This document shows positions 39,037 through 50,041 of a stretch of 64,000 bases of DNA, piece by piece. A program made the position numbers and the translations under genes. The notes beneath the pieces are model-generated. The model did no database searches and had not been told where the DNA came from. It saw only the letters and a list, made by a program, of their open reading frames with translations. The stretch's first letter is position 1; every line of letters begins with the position of its first letter. The stretch comes from Trichoplax adhaerens (lineage: Eukaryota; Placozoa; Uniplacotomia; Trichoplacea; Trichoplacidae), in assembly GCF_000150275.1 (NCBI RefSeq), contig NW_002060948.1, forward strand, positions 5,312,241 through 5,376,240. The letters are read 5' to 3'.

Positions 39037-42000
39037 GAAATGGCTTAGATTTGGACTGCGATAGTTGTTAGTTGCTCTAGTTTCATACTACTCATTTTAC
39101 AGCTATTTTCAATATAAATAATAACAATTAATAATCTTTGCTAGTTACTATAGAGTGAAAAAAAGTACCAATTTTAATTATTCCGGTGTATTTATCTGGT
39201 AAAATATGTTAGTTTTCACCTCTACGAATATAAATGATATTATAATTCGCTGAATATAGCGGCAGCAAATTTTAAAGTTATTAAAGGCGTGTTTGTTCTG
39301 ATATTATTTATTTACAATATTATTATTGTAGTGGAACAAACTGCTTGTACCTACGTTTTATTTTTCACTTTTTGCATGCTTCCTATTATTTATCAAAATA
39401 CTAGCAACTAAAAAATAATAAACTTTAAACATGTAATACTTACTATTGTATGATAATCAAAAAAGTCAAGAAATACTAATATTTTATAACCTCATTTAAT
39501 TTTTTAAGAAGCTAGTTACTGATCAAAATTAGCTAGCACTTATCCTGTTGAATAATTAATTGAATAGTATTCGAATCACTGCGACTTCGACTATTACCAT
39601 AGTGTCAATAGCAATGCGAAGACACTCTATTTCTATTTCTGTATACAACATTTGCGTACTTACAAGTAGAATTCTTCAGTAAATCGTTGCCTTGCCTGGC
39701 CAACTCATACTATCCATTTTGATTCACTTAACCTATCATTTCATTCATTTTGCTGCTACTTCGTGAACTCTGCGAGACGCTTTATGGCCATTGGATCAGT
39801 TCTACATTCGGCCAATCAATAAAGTATCTTATGCACTGCAATACTTCGGCAAAGGGTAGACACAATCAATCATGATGATTTTCCAATTTTATCTAAAATT
39901 GTTTGGGAATGGTTCGTAACTATTGTCTACGAGTAGTTTTTGGATAAAATTTTATGTGGACGAATGTAATGAACTACGGATGCTGCATTCTGTATAGCAA
40001 ATTAAATTCATTACTTTAGAATAAATAATTCTACATTAGCAATAACAAATCGTTAGTATATCTTACTTGTGTCCGATGATAATCTAAATAGAAATCAGAT
40101 ACAGGCTTAGCAGACTATCTGGTAGATGCTAATAGATTAGATACTTCACATTTCGGTGTAATATTGATTAGTGAGTAGTTAAGAATGAGCAGTTTAGCCA
40201 AATAAATGTATCAGCATAAATTGTCACGAAAGTTATACTTCAAAGTAGTCTATTAATGCTCAAGCATGTCAATAGATTATGTGTCGTATTAAATATCTGT
40301 TATGGGAGTGTAGTCAGCTTTACTTTCAGACATATCGGCTCCTTTTGAAAGGAGCAAGTTAAGACTAGTATGCATAATTAAGAATTCTCACATAGCTTAA
40401 TTATATGTAATTATGATTGCTGTGCAGAGACATTATGCATATTAGTGATTGATTAATATGCATTAAATAATTGCTTTAGTTCGTGCAAAAAATTGATGAG
40501 TATCTCGTATATTCTATCTTGATACATTTGTTTACTATATGGAAAATTAAAATTAAATTAATGTGCAGTAATTGCTACTTAATATTTACATTAACTTCTA
40601 TATAGAACTATTCTATCTTTCAAGTGTAGGATAATGGTTTGTTAAATGGAAATTTACGCTGGAGAATTTAATCTTCCACTGGTTATTAGATTTACAGGAT
40701 GTGAATTTCGTTCCGATCCAAGGAAAAAGTATCAGGGTATTTTAGGGTTAAAACTCAGTCCCTAGCAGTAATCTAAATTACTTAATTTGCCTTTTGATGT
40801 GATATATGTTAAAGTAGGTCCACTTTTGTAGATCCAGATATTAGTAAGTACGTACATACTGTATAAGTAGTTTAGAGAGTCTTTTTCGCCTATGCTATAT
40901 ACAGGATTATAATTTCGCTGAAAGAACCGTCTGTTATGCTGTGATTAGTATCACTGAAATCTCATTTCGTTATTTATTATATGTTCTATATCAGAAAACG
41001 TTCATTCCTTTCCATATTTCATTGCTTTTCGTAGTCAGGTGATCAGTTCAGCCGATATTATCGTAACATATATTTTTAACAATAATATAATCAATCATTT
41101 CTGATAATATTATTTATTTCCTATTCCTAAAAATCTCTATTTATTTCTTGATGGTAAGGATGACTAATTGATGACGATCCCTAACAGTAGGACCAATGAG
41201 AATAGAAAACTTTGCCTGTAATCCGAAATTATTGACATAATTAGGATGTGCAGCACCCAAAATGTTTCAATAGCTTTTTTCTTAAAGGAGTCCAAGAGTG
41301 CAGTATACAGAACTTTACAGTTTAGCACTTTTATTCCTAAATAGCCCTAAGTATTCTTATACCCTAAACTGTATTACTCTTTAAATAAAATTACTCGTGT
41401 AATAGCGTAATAATTACATATGAACCATCTGCGTTCTATCAACTCCTCAAATAACAGTATATGTCATGGTCCATGCCCGGGCAACGTACTAGAAAACGTT
41501 CATAAGGACCGTGACATATATAGAGCACACTGAAGTATTTTACAATCCATAAACTAAGTACGCAAAGTATCATGAACATGGGTGTCACGGTCTGGGGTTT
41601 ACTAGTTATTATAAAACTATAGCACACTCATACAGCTTACTTTTATATATTCATTGCAGAATTAGATATACGCGTATTAACTAATAGTCGCTATCGAACT
41701 GATGGATAGAAGATATCCGAGAACTGGCGAAACTGTACTATGAACTTTTTAGTGGAAGCACCGGCAATCGATGCATTTTATAATTATTAAGTTCATACTG
41801 GATAGTTATTATTGGATTTAAATGTTATTGATACAGTTGAAAGCTATTTATATGAAATTTTATTTGACTATCTTGATGGACAGAAATACATGTACTAGTT
41901 ACACGCATCTGCAGGACAAGATCAATAGATTCTAGAACGTAGAACGAACAGATTTCCACATACACTACAACCACCATTAGTCTCAATAAAATTATTACTA

Positions 42001-43150
42001 TCAGTATGCATATATAAGAAGTTATATTAAAAATTATTTCAAGCTCTAAAGTCGATATGATACGCAAAGCCTCGAATTTTAACTATTAAATCTTCCGATG
42101 GAGTTGAAGAATTTCAGTAGTAATAGTGTTTCATATTCTAGAAAAATCTCGGTGTTGTTTTATCACTTTTTCAAAAGCATTTTACGTTACTTATACTTAT
42201 TTATGATAATTATAATATGAGCTATCTAATGTTTGGATAGAATATTTGTTAGATAATTTTGGACAATTATGGCTCTTGTAAGGGTACTCGACGAGTAAGC
42301 CACTAACCTAATAAAGCGATGTAGTAGTTTGAAAGACAATATTTAAACATCCCATCTTTATAGATAATACCATTTAATAGAGTTTTTAACAGCAACTGCA
42401 ATACCGTGGCATAGCGATAGATCATTTATGTATTGTTTCGGAAAGATTGAAATGCTTTCCTACTACATCATTTCTTAACAAGCCTTTGAGATATATCTAG
42501 ATTATTTAAATAAAAACAATATGTCACGACCGCACAGTATTTGAATTATGCTGTATACGTATATATGTGTGTCGACCTAGTTTACGATCGGATGTTGAAT
42601 CTTAATCAGAATTACTTTAGATGTAGAGTTGATTTATATCTAATAATAGAAAAAACTTTGAGCTAACTTTGCATGACAAAGTATTTTTTAACTATGAGGA
42701 AAAAATTCTTACGCATGATATCGTTGCTTGATGTACCACACCCGTTTATTATTTAAAAGATTGTCGCGTAAAAAATATCTTTTACTTATCTTGTGAAATA
42801 GTTTCAGAGAGTTTTAAAATAATAATCAATCTGTGAACTTATCCAATCAGCGATAATTTACCTGCAACGTGAAGATGCCTCCTACGGGTAATACTCAGCG
42901 AGTTTAAATTATAGTTCAATTTTAATAGCTACCAAATATTGCTGTTTTCCAATTGGATTGATACCATATCGATGATAGCGCTGACCTTAAAATTTGATGA
43001 AATCTTTGTACATTACAATGACATCTACTAAAATACCGGATAAAATGTAGAATGGATCGTTCTGAACAAATTAGGCTTTGAATGAATTTCAATTTTTTCT
43101 ATTAATGGTAACAAACAATTCATAGCATTCGTGACCACATAGCGTTGCAA
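39037..43150. other. Intergenic region between transporter copies 4 and 5
   Basis: About 4.1 kb of AT-rich DNA in which I find no exon of a known family. The only structured item I noted is a hairpin-forming inverted repeat at 41458-41520. Short open frames at 41439-41627 and 41825-42067 on the minus strand have no splice context or recognisable domain. Confidence 0.5.
41458..41520. repeat. Inverted repeat, 15-base arms
   Basis: TATATGTCATGGTCC (41458-41472) pairs with GGACCGTGACATATA (41506-41520), with 14 of 15 positions complementary and a 33-base loop containing GCCCGGGC. It could be a small foldback element, a hairpin RNA or a chance structure. No flanking target duplication was identified. 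Confidence 0.55.
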
Positions 43151-43154
43151 ATAA

Positions 43155-43170
43155 ACTACGTCAGACCACA
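43155..43170 (+). promoter_or_regulatory. Possible upstream element of transporter copy 5
   Basis: ACTACGTCAGACCACA contains both halves of the element found before copies 1-4 (TACGTCA and GACCACA), but in the opposite order. It lies about 147-162 bases before the ATG. The rearranged order makes this call weaker than the others. Confidence 0.3.
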
Positions 43171-43316
43171 TGCCTAGCTTTAAGTTTGTGATTATTATTA
43201 AAGACAAATTATTCGGCTGTTTAAATTGCAAAATTGGTTTATATTTCTCTGATTGTGCTGGATAGTTGCATTTGCTTTTTAGTACAATCTAAGAAAACAA
43301 TTATACACTGTCCAAT

Positions 43317-46300
43317 ATGGCTGACGATCAAGACTCACCCCATGTCCAAGATAATGAAGAAACTTATTTGGACGAAGAAGAAGATGTACGAAATACAAGA
43401 CTGTACTATTAAAATATTACTATCAGCATATTTGTATAGTACAATATAGCTACTCTAACTCTAGATTTAACCCTAGTCTGAGCTCTTTTCTATATTAATT
43501 TTCTCGTAGTATTTATTTTACGATTGAAAATAAATTAGCAAGGCTTTCTTCACGAACTAGCTACATTTAACGCGTTTCATAATACTACTACGCACATTAT
43601 TCGTGTATTTAGAATCTAGGATAAGCTGAACAATTATCATATTAACGATTGTAAATTATTCTACTCTAGCTACACTATAAGTAGAAAATAGGACGCTAAT
43701 TTATTTTAAGGGTATTGTTAGATAGGTTATGTCATTTTGCATAGAATTTCACTCTTCATTGAACACTTTTATTATCACGTAAATAACTTCAATTCCATTT
43801 ATTTTAACTTGCGCCTACTTCATTTGCTGATTATGGGCATTTTAACCACTAGGCAAATAAGCCAACAAGTAAGTAAATAAGACAGACTATACATTAAACT
43901 ATTGAAATTTTCTTGATTTAAATTACCGAGTTAATATCTTTATTAGTTATCTATAAATTGGAGGAGGTACCTTCCATACTTGTTACTATTGGGCTCGGTT
44001 TGCAGGTGAGCAAAGCAGCAGTATAGTTTGAATATGATATGAAAGATGGCAATTAGATTTGTTTGTTATACATATATGTAATCAATGCTCAACATTCGTA
44101 CGATATATTCATTCAATCTCAATTTGATTTTTTTACAATTTAGCATTACTTAACCATGTTTGGCTCCACTGTTTCAATTCCATTCGTTTTGGCTGCGCCT
44201 CTGTGTATTGGAAATAATCCTCTGGCAATTAGTGATTTGATCTCTACAATTTTTTTCGTTTCCGGGATTAGCACTCTCTTACAATCGGTATTTGGTATCA
44301 GGTAAAACTTTAGCCTATTGCTATTTGCGTTATCAATTTGTTAGCGAGTGTTATCGTAGTTTGATATAGCTTCGACGTTATAACCGCATACAAGCCCAAA
44401 CAGCTCAATTAGTAGCTAGTATTGCAATTCTTACTGAGTCTAATTTAATATTGATAATCCTAGTACGAAGAGGTTGATTGAGAATGACATCATGGTGAAA
44501 ATTATATCTATATGTTAGAAATTTGAAATATTAATTATTCACCTGTATCCTCACACCTAGATTGCCAATTGTCCAAGGAGGAACTTTTGCTTTAGTAACT
44601 CCAACCATTGCCATAATGAGCCTTGATAAATGGAAATTATCATGTAGTCCTAATGTGGTTCCATTTGACAGTAAGTTAGCCATGGTATCTTTACAGCTAA
44701 GACAGCTAAATTAAATCGGATACCTACACGTAATATGACTATTTGGCGGTCTCAATACAACTATCACCCTTTTACAATAAATTTACATATAAGATATTGA
44801 CTATTACGACGAGAGTATTAAAAATAATGCATTTCTATGCTGTAGAAGGTTTTATTACCCCTATATCGTATAATAACAAATTATTCTTTAAAATAATAGA
44901 CCTTACCGTAGCACAACAAGCTATTCAAACTGAGATGTGGCAATCAAGGATGAGAGAAGTAAAATAAATTTCTTAAAATTCTGTAATTTTGCAAATTGCC
45001 AAGTATAGATCAATCGAGTGGTTGTTAGAATAGCCATTTTTTGGATAGCTGGAATAAAGTCAATTTAATATTTTTCTTGCTATATTGAAGTTATCTTATA
45101 CTATAGTGATTGCAATAATATTAGTATGTTGATTAATTACCTACTTTTATTAAACTATAATATGTAGATTCAAGGCTCAATCATAATATCATCATTTTTT
45201 CAAGTCGTAATTGGTTTTACTGGATTAATGGGCTTGTGCTTGAGATTTATTGGACCTTTGACTATAGCTCCAACTATCGCTTTAGTTGGGCTAGCTTTAA
45301 TCGACGCTGCAAAATTTTATGCATGTAGGGTTGCATTAATCGTTGATTGTTGCTTATTATTGATGATCAGTTTTCGTCTTAATCACATCATTATGGGCTG
45401 ATTTGTTACCTGATCAGATTTATATATTTTGGATTACGGCCTTAAAATCAATCGGTTAATTTTTAGTAGTCAGTATTCGCTACAAGATCATAATGGAATT
45501 AAAACATATGGAATAAAATTGACTGCTAAGAATTTTGTTTAAGCCATTTTTTTTTACTTTCTTCCTTCTTCTTCAGCCTCACACTGGGGTATGGCGATTT
45601 TGTAAGTTAAAATAGCAAATATACGTATAAAAAAATTAACGTCATTAAAGCTAGAATTTTTCAATTTATTTTAAATGCCCGCATATTGCAATTTATAACC
45701 AATTCCTGCTACTTCATGAATATTAAAAATGATATTTTATTCACGTTATAGGACGATTACTTTGATTGTTCTATTCTCGCAATATTTGGAGAGATTTGCA
45801 ATTCCACTCCCGGTCTACAACAAAGAAAAGAAATGCCACATTGGATGGATTCATGTATTCCGACTATTTCCTGTAAGTAGATAATCACTATTGGCGGTAT
45901 TTACAGTGCTAGAACTTAATTGATTACTGCTATCATGACATTATTGAGCTTTATACGCTAATTTACATTGCAGGATTGTGATTATTGTACCCTAATTTTA
46001 ACCTGTTTAATATCTATATCATTAATACATAATGTAGTCTATTTAGAAATATTTCTTTAATCGTCCTAGTGTAAATTACGTTTTTTATCTACGTAAACTG
46101 ACTGTGCAGTTTTTCTTTTTACTACTGTAGTCATTAGTATAGTAACTCGCATGTTACTGCTGAGTGGCAATGTGAGCCGGATAAGTTAAAGAATGATATT
46201 GTAAACGGGTACTGTTAACGCTCTCATTTCTTTTTCAATTTATGATATATGCATAGGTATTGCTTGCGATCATTGTTGCTTGGTGCATTTCAGCCATTAT

Positions 46301-47778
46301 TACAGCTGCCGGTGGGTTTCCTGATGATCAAAATGCACCTGCCTACAGGGCAAGAACAGATGCGAGAGGATCAGTTTTAATAAATTCTCCCTGGATTCGT
46401 TTTCCTTATCCGTGTAAGTTTGGCTTATTGATTAAAAGACTGAACTTTTCAAATTTTATCCCTCTATTTTTGCTTTAACAGTATACAGATTTAACCTGCC
46501 AGGGTTAATACTCTTAAGTATCCATAAATATTGCATACAGAATAGATTTGATGATAAAATAGATTGTCGGAACTATAAATTAACCCATTTTGATTATTTA
46601 ATAATTAATTGTTTAATCTTCAGTTCAATGGGGGCTACCTACTGTATCTGTTGCTGGGGTATTTGGAATGCTTGCTGGTGTTTTAGCTTCCATGATTGAA
46701 TCACTAGGTGATTATTATGCATGTGCTAGGCTTGCTGGTACTCGACCGCCGCCACAGCATGCTGTAAACCGTGGCATCGCCATCGAAGGCATAGGTAGTA
46801 TCTTAGCTGGTATGATCGGGTCGGGAAATGGAACAACTTCTTACAGTGAAAATGTCGGCGCTATCGGTATTACTAAGGTAAAGCATCCCTAAGAAAGCTG
46901 CAGTAATTGAGCTGTTTACAGTAAAAAAAAACACACACGAAGGATCTTGTTATCATTTCCAGCTATATTACAAAAACAATGTAACCAGCCACTACTTATT
47001 TAGAGACTAATCAGCTTGAGAAATACGTTTACTCGTATAACTATATTTTAATTAGAAACAAACAATCTTATAGAAAGTGAGAGAATATGACGTAGCCTTG
47101 TTTCTCATCCAACAATAAATTATATCAATATCATCACTCAATTTATAGGTAGCAAGTCGCGCTGTTGTTCAATGTGGAGCTATCTTGATGATTATATTGG
47201 GTATTTTGAGCAAATTTGGAGCATTATTTTCAACTATTCCAGATCCTGTTATTGGCGGTGTATTTATTGTCATGTTTGGCATGATCACTGCGGTTGGATT
47301 GTCCAATTTACAGTTTTGCAATATGAATTCTTCTCGCAATATCTTCATTACCGGTTTTTCGATCATCTTCGGCTTGGTCTTTCCAAGTTGGCTTGCAACG
47401 GGCAATAATGCCGAATCTATTGATACTACCGTTCCAGAATTAAATCAAATCATTGTCGTTTTACTTAGCACCAGTATGGCCGTGGGTGGAATATTGGCAT
47501 TTATACTGGATAATACTATACCAGGAACGTTAGAAGAGCGTGGCATGCATGTATGGCTTAAAGAAGCGGGTAGTAATTCTGCCCGCGATAAACGTATCCA
47601 AGCAGAAATACGCAGGGTGTACGATCTGCCATTTGGTTTAACTAAATTTTTTCATAAGGCTTCTTGCACAAGATATTTACCATTTTGTCCTCCTCGCCAT
47701 GAAGATGATGATGTTCATGTTGCAGTTGGCAAAAATGCCGACATGGAAGCGGGAGCAGTTGGTGATGATCAATTGTAA
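43317..47778 (+). CDS. SLC23/NAT family nucleobase-ascorbate-type transporter, copy 5
   Basis: Fifth and most diverged member, 604 residues, intact. Exons: 43317-43385, 43853-43868, 43947-44005, 44144-44301, 44561-44670, 44900-44958, 45168-45324, 45577-45601, 45752-45872, 46257-46413, 46624-46877, 47149-47778. It has the same 12-exon plan and phases as the others, with a 16-base microexon 2 and one codon fewer in exon 4 (GNNP in place of GNNNP). Exon 1 is a highly acidic N terminus of 23 residues. Exons 1 and 2 are less certain than the rest because they are short and poorly conserved. It has the Q-H pair, E336 in the [12 protein letters not shown] motif and signature [10 protein letters not shown] at 386-395. 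The first sequon is kept (N138), but the second is lost (IQT for NQT). This copy is probably the sister of the ancestor of copies 1-4. Confidence 0.91.
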
Positions 47779-48265
47779 CTGAGCGATAGACTGTTTATGG
47801 TTAGTGATTTGAAAATAGAAGCCTGTAGTAGACATTATTATTTGAATGCAAGAAAGAAAAGAACAGTTCTAAAAGTATGATGTTTCCTTTACATTTATAA
47901 TACTTTAGGATTATAGACACCATACAATAATACATAAAAATGAAAGTATTGATTTATAACCGTCCGTGTTAACAAATTAATTTGAATTCCAGTTGACATC
48001 CTATTAGACTTGGCTAATGAATTTAAATTTTGTCGGAATACAGTTAGGACAACTCAGAGTGTCAATGTTCAATTCCTCTACATCAAACCGATAAAATGAT
48101 AATTTTATTATGAATTTCTTTAATTTATTACTTGTAGTTAACTGATATTTGGAGGTCAAATGATGTCATGTTTATTAATACGAATAGTAGTTAATGATCA
48201 TGTGTTATTGAGCTCTGGTGGATATGCCTTTCACATTCATCAAGTGTGTTTCTTGCTATATATTG

Positions 48266-48276
48266 AATAAAATAAA
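48266..48276 (+). other. Possible polyadenylation signal of transporter copy 5
   Basis: Two overlapping AATAAA hexamers (48266-48271 and 48271-48276) lie about 490 bases after the stop of copy 5 on the same strand. Such hexamers are common in AT-rich DNA, so this is only a candidate for the 3' end. Confidence 0.3.
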
Positions 48277-48500
48277 GTTATTGAATGAACATCCTCATTC
48301 TAATGCCTACCAAGCACCAGTAATGTCCAGTAGTAAAGAGTCGAATGAATAAGTTTTGAGCCATTTCAGTTTTAATAGATAGCCTATTTTATAAGGGATT
48401 TTTCAGTGATTTTATATACTTTTATATCAATAGTGATGTTATAGCCCTTTTATTTTAGTCTTGGAAGTAATTTTGGTAGTATAAAATCAAGTAGTACCCC

Positions 48501-48520
48501 GGTCGATCATCAGATCGACC
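48501..48520. repeat. Perfect 8-bp stem hairpin
   Basis: GGTCGATC and GATCGACC are perfectly complementary around a four-base loop. It lies about 720 bases after transporter copy 5. Its role is unknown. Confidence 0.55.
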
Positions 48521-49246
48521 ATAATTGTCTTTTATGTATCCTTGCTATTAGCAAGAGTGGATAGGGATCTTAAGACATGGCGCTTTAGAATGTAGTGGAA
48601 GTAGTTTTTGTTAACTGGCTTACGTTGGGCTGTTGGAGCCAAAATGCGCCAGTCCAAACTGAAGATTCAGTTGAAGATGATATTGTAGTGGAATACAGCT
48701 AGCTTAGCTACGGGCTAACCTAGAAAGAGTGTTTATGGTTGTTCAATATCCATGGTTGTAGTGAGCATGCTATAAAATGGTCTTTCAGAGATCAGCAAGC
48801 TAAACCCATACTACTTCAGGTAGAGAGGCAAGAAGTAGAACGATTTTGCACTAGCGTTGTAAGTTCTAAGCTAAGAAATATCGATTTCTGATCTACTCCT
48901 ACTCTTGATATAAGAAAGATTCTCTGCAATCCGAAGACAGAGGTAAGTGAGTATTTGCATTTTTCTTCTCTGACTAATATAAAGTAATCTCAACGTAGCT
49001 CTAGCCCATATAACAACACTTGATCAGAAGCCTACAAGGCGATTTCTTTTTGTTTCTCCAGCCATCTTTATTTCAGCATTATCAATGATCTGTTCAACAC
49101 TGTAAGCATGTATTACACTAGGCTACAGTATGCAGGTAGAAGTGCCTGGTCAATGATGATATCGCCTAATGTAATGATTTTGTCACTCATTTCTCATCAA
49201 GGTGTTCAATTTGCAATTAATTACGTACTGTACACATTTAGCCCGT

Positions 49247-49282
49247 AACGCCATTTTTAAAAATGACAAAAATGGCGGCGTT
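49247..49282. repeat. Inverted repeat carrying a YY1-like motif
   Basis: AACGCCATTTTT (49247-49258) faces AAAAATGGCGGCGTT (49268-49282). The right arm contains AAAATGGCGGC, the vertebrate YY1 recognition core, and the left arm a mirrored version. It might mark a promoter in this CpG-containing stretch. This is inference from a motif alone. Confidence 0.4.
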
Positions 49283-49582
49283 GGATCAGTAATTTGAAAG
49301 GGAAATGGACCACTTTGAGCAACTAGAATTCCTTGAGAATTTCTATCACGAGACTGCCACTCCTACTGTATACCGTACTCAGTGTAGTATACTGTATACT
49401 AAAGCGTGAAGCTGTTGGGAAATATTGAGTTTTAAAATTGATTTTTTAAGCAATTTATATTTTATTCTATCTAAAAATGCCTGCAAATAGTGTCCTCGAA
49501 AAGAAGCAAGTCATTTTTTTTCTGGACAGGACTAATTAAGCCAGCGAGAGAGGGCCACAGACACCGCCATCACTCTCAAGTC

Positions 49583-49665
49583 ATGAGCGATTTCCGCCAT
49601 AGACCGCGATGCGCACGCTCAGTAATGAGCAATTTCCGCCATAGACCATGATGCGCATCTACAGT
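49583..49665. repeat. 42-bp tandem duplication with ETS/YY1-like and NRF1-half-like motifs
   Basis: Two units begin at 49583 and 49625. Each has ATGAGC, then ATTTCCGCCATAGACC, then GATGCGCA, with a few substitutions. Read on the minus strand, ATGGCGGAAAT combines a YY1-like and an ETS-like core, and GATGCGCA resembles half an NRF1 site. The same motif pair occurs near the DNAJC11 start. It is possibly promoter sequence of an unidentified transcript. Confidence 0.5.
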
Positions 49666-49977
49666 AGTACCGTAGTCCGCGGTACAGTACAGTACTGTAC
49701 AGTATTTGTTTAACCAGCGAGGCATTTACGTTACAGTACGTTGTACTGTAAAATGGAACAAGTGGTACTGTACATTTCTCTTCAAAGTCCCTTCTTTTTT
49801 CCAGTAGTCTATGGTACACTGTACTAACTGGCTATGGTGGATCAGGCCTGGGATAATGCGAAATTAAAAAATTGTTAGTAATTAATCGTAATTCGTAATG
49901 GAATTCAATATCTTGTAGTCGGTGATCACTTGCGTGGACCACTAGGACCTTCTTGTGGTCGATGTCACTGGCCAGTC

Positions 49978-50041
49978 AGGAAACGAGACAGGGGGGTTGG
50001 GTGACCCAAATCGGCCACCCCACCCCCTTAACTCCTTTCCT
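49978..50041. repeat. Long G/C-tract hairpin, 26-base arms
   Basis: The arm ending GGGGGGTTGGGTG (49978-50003) pairs with the arm starting CACCCCACCCCC (50016-50041), matching at about 21 of 26 positions around a 12-base loop. The G-rich arm carries runs of six and three G. It is striking in a genome this AT-rich and could be a foldback element end or a structured regulatory site. Confidence 0.55.
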
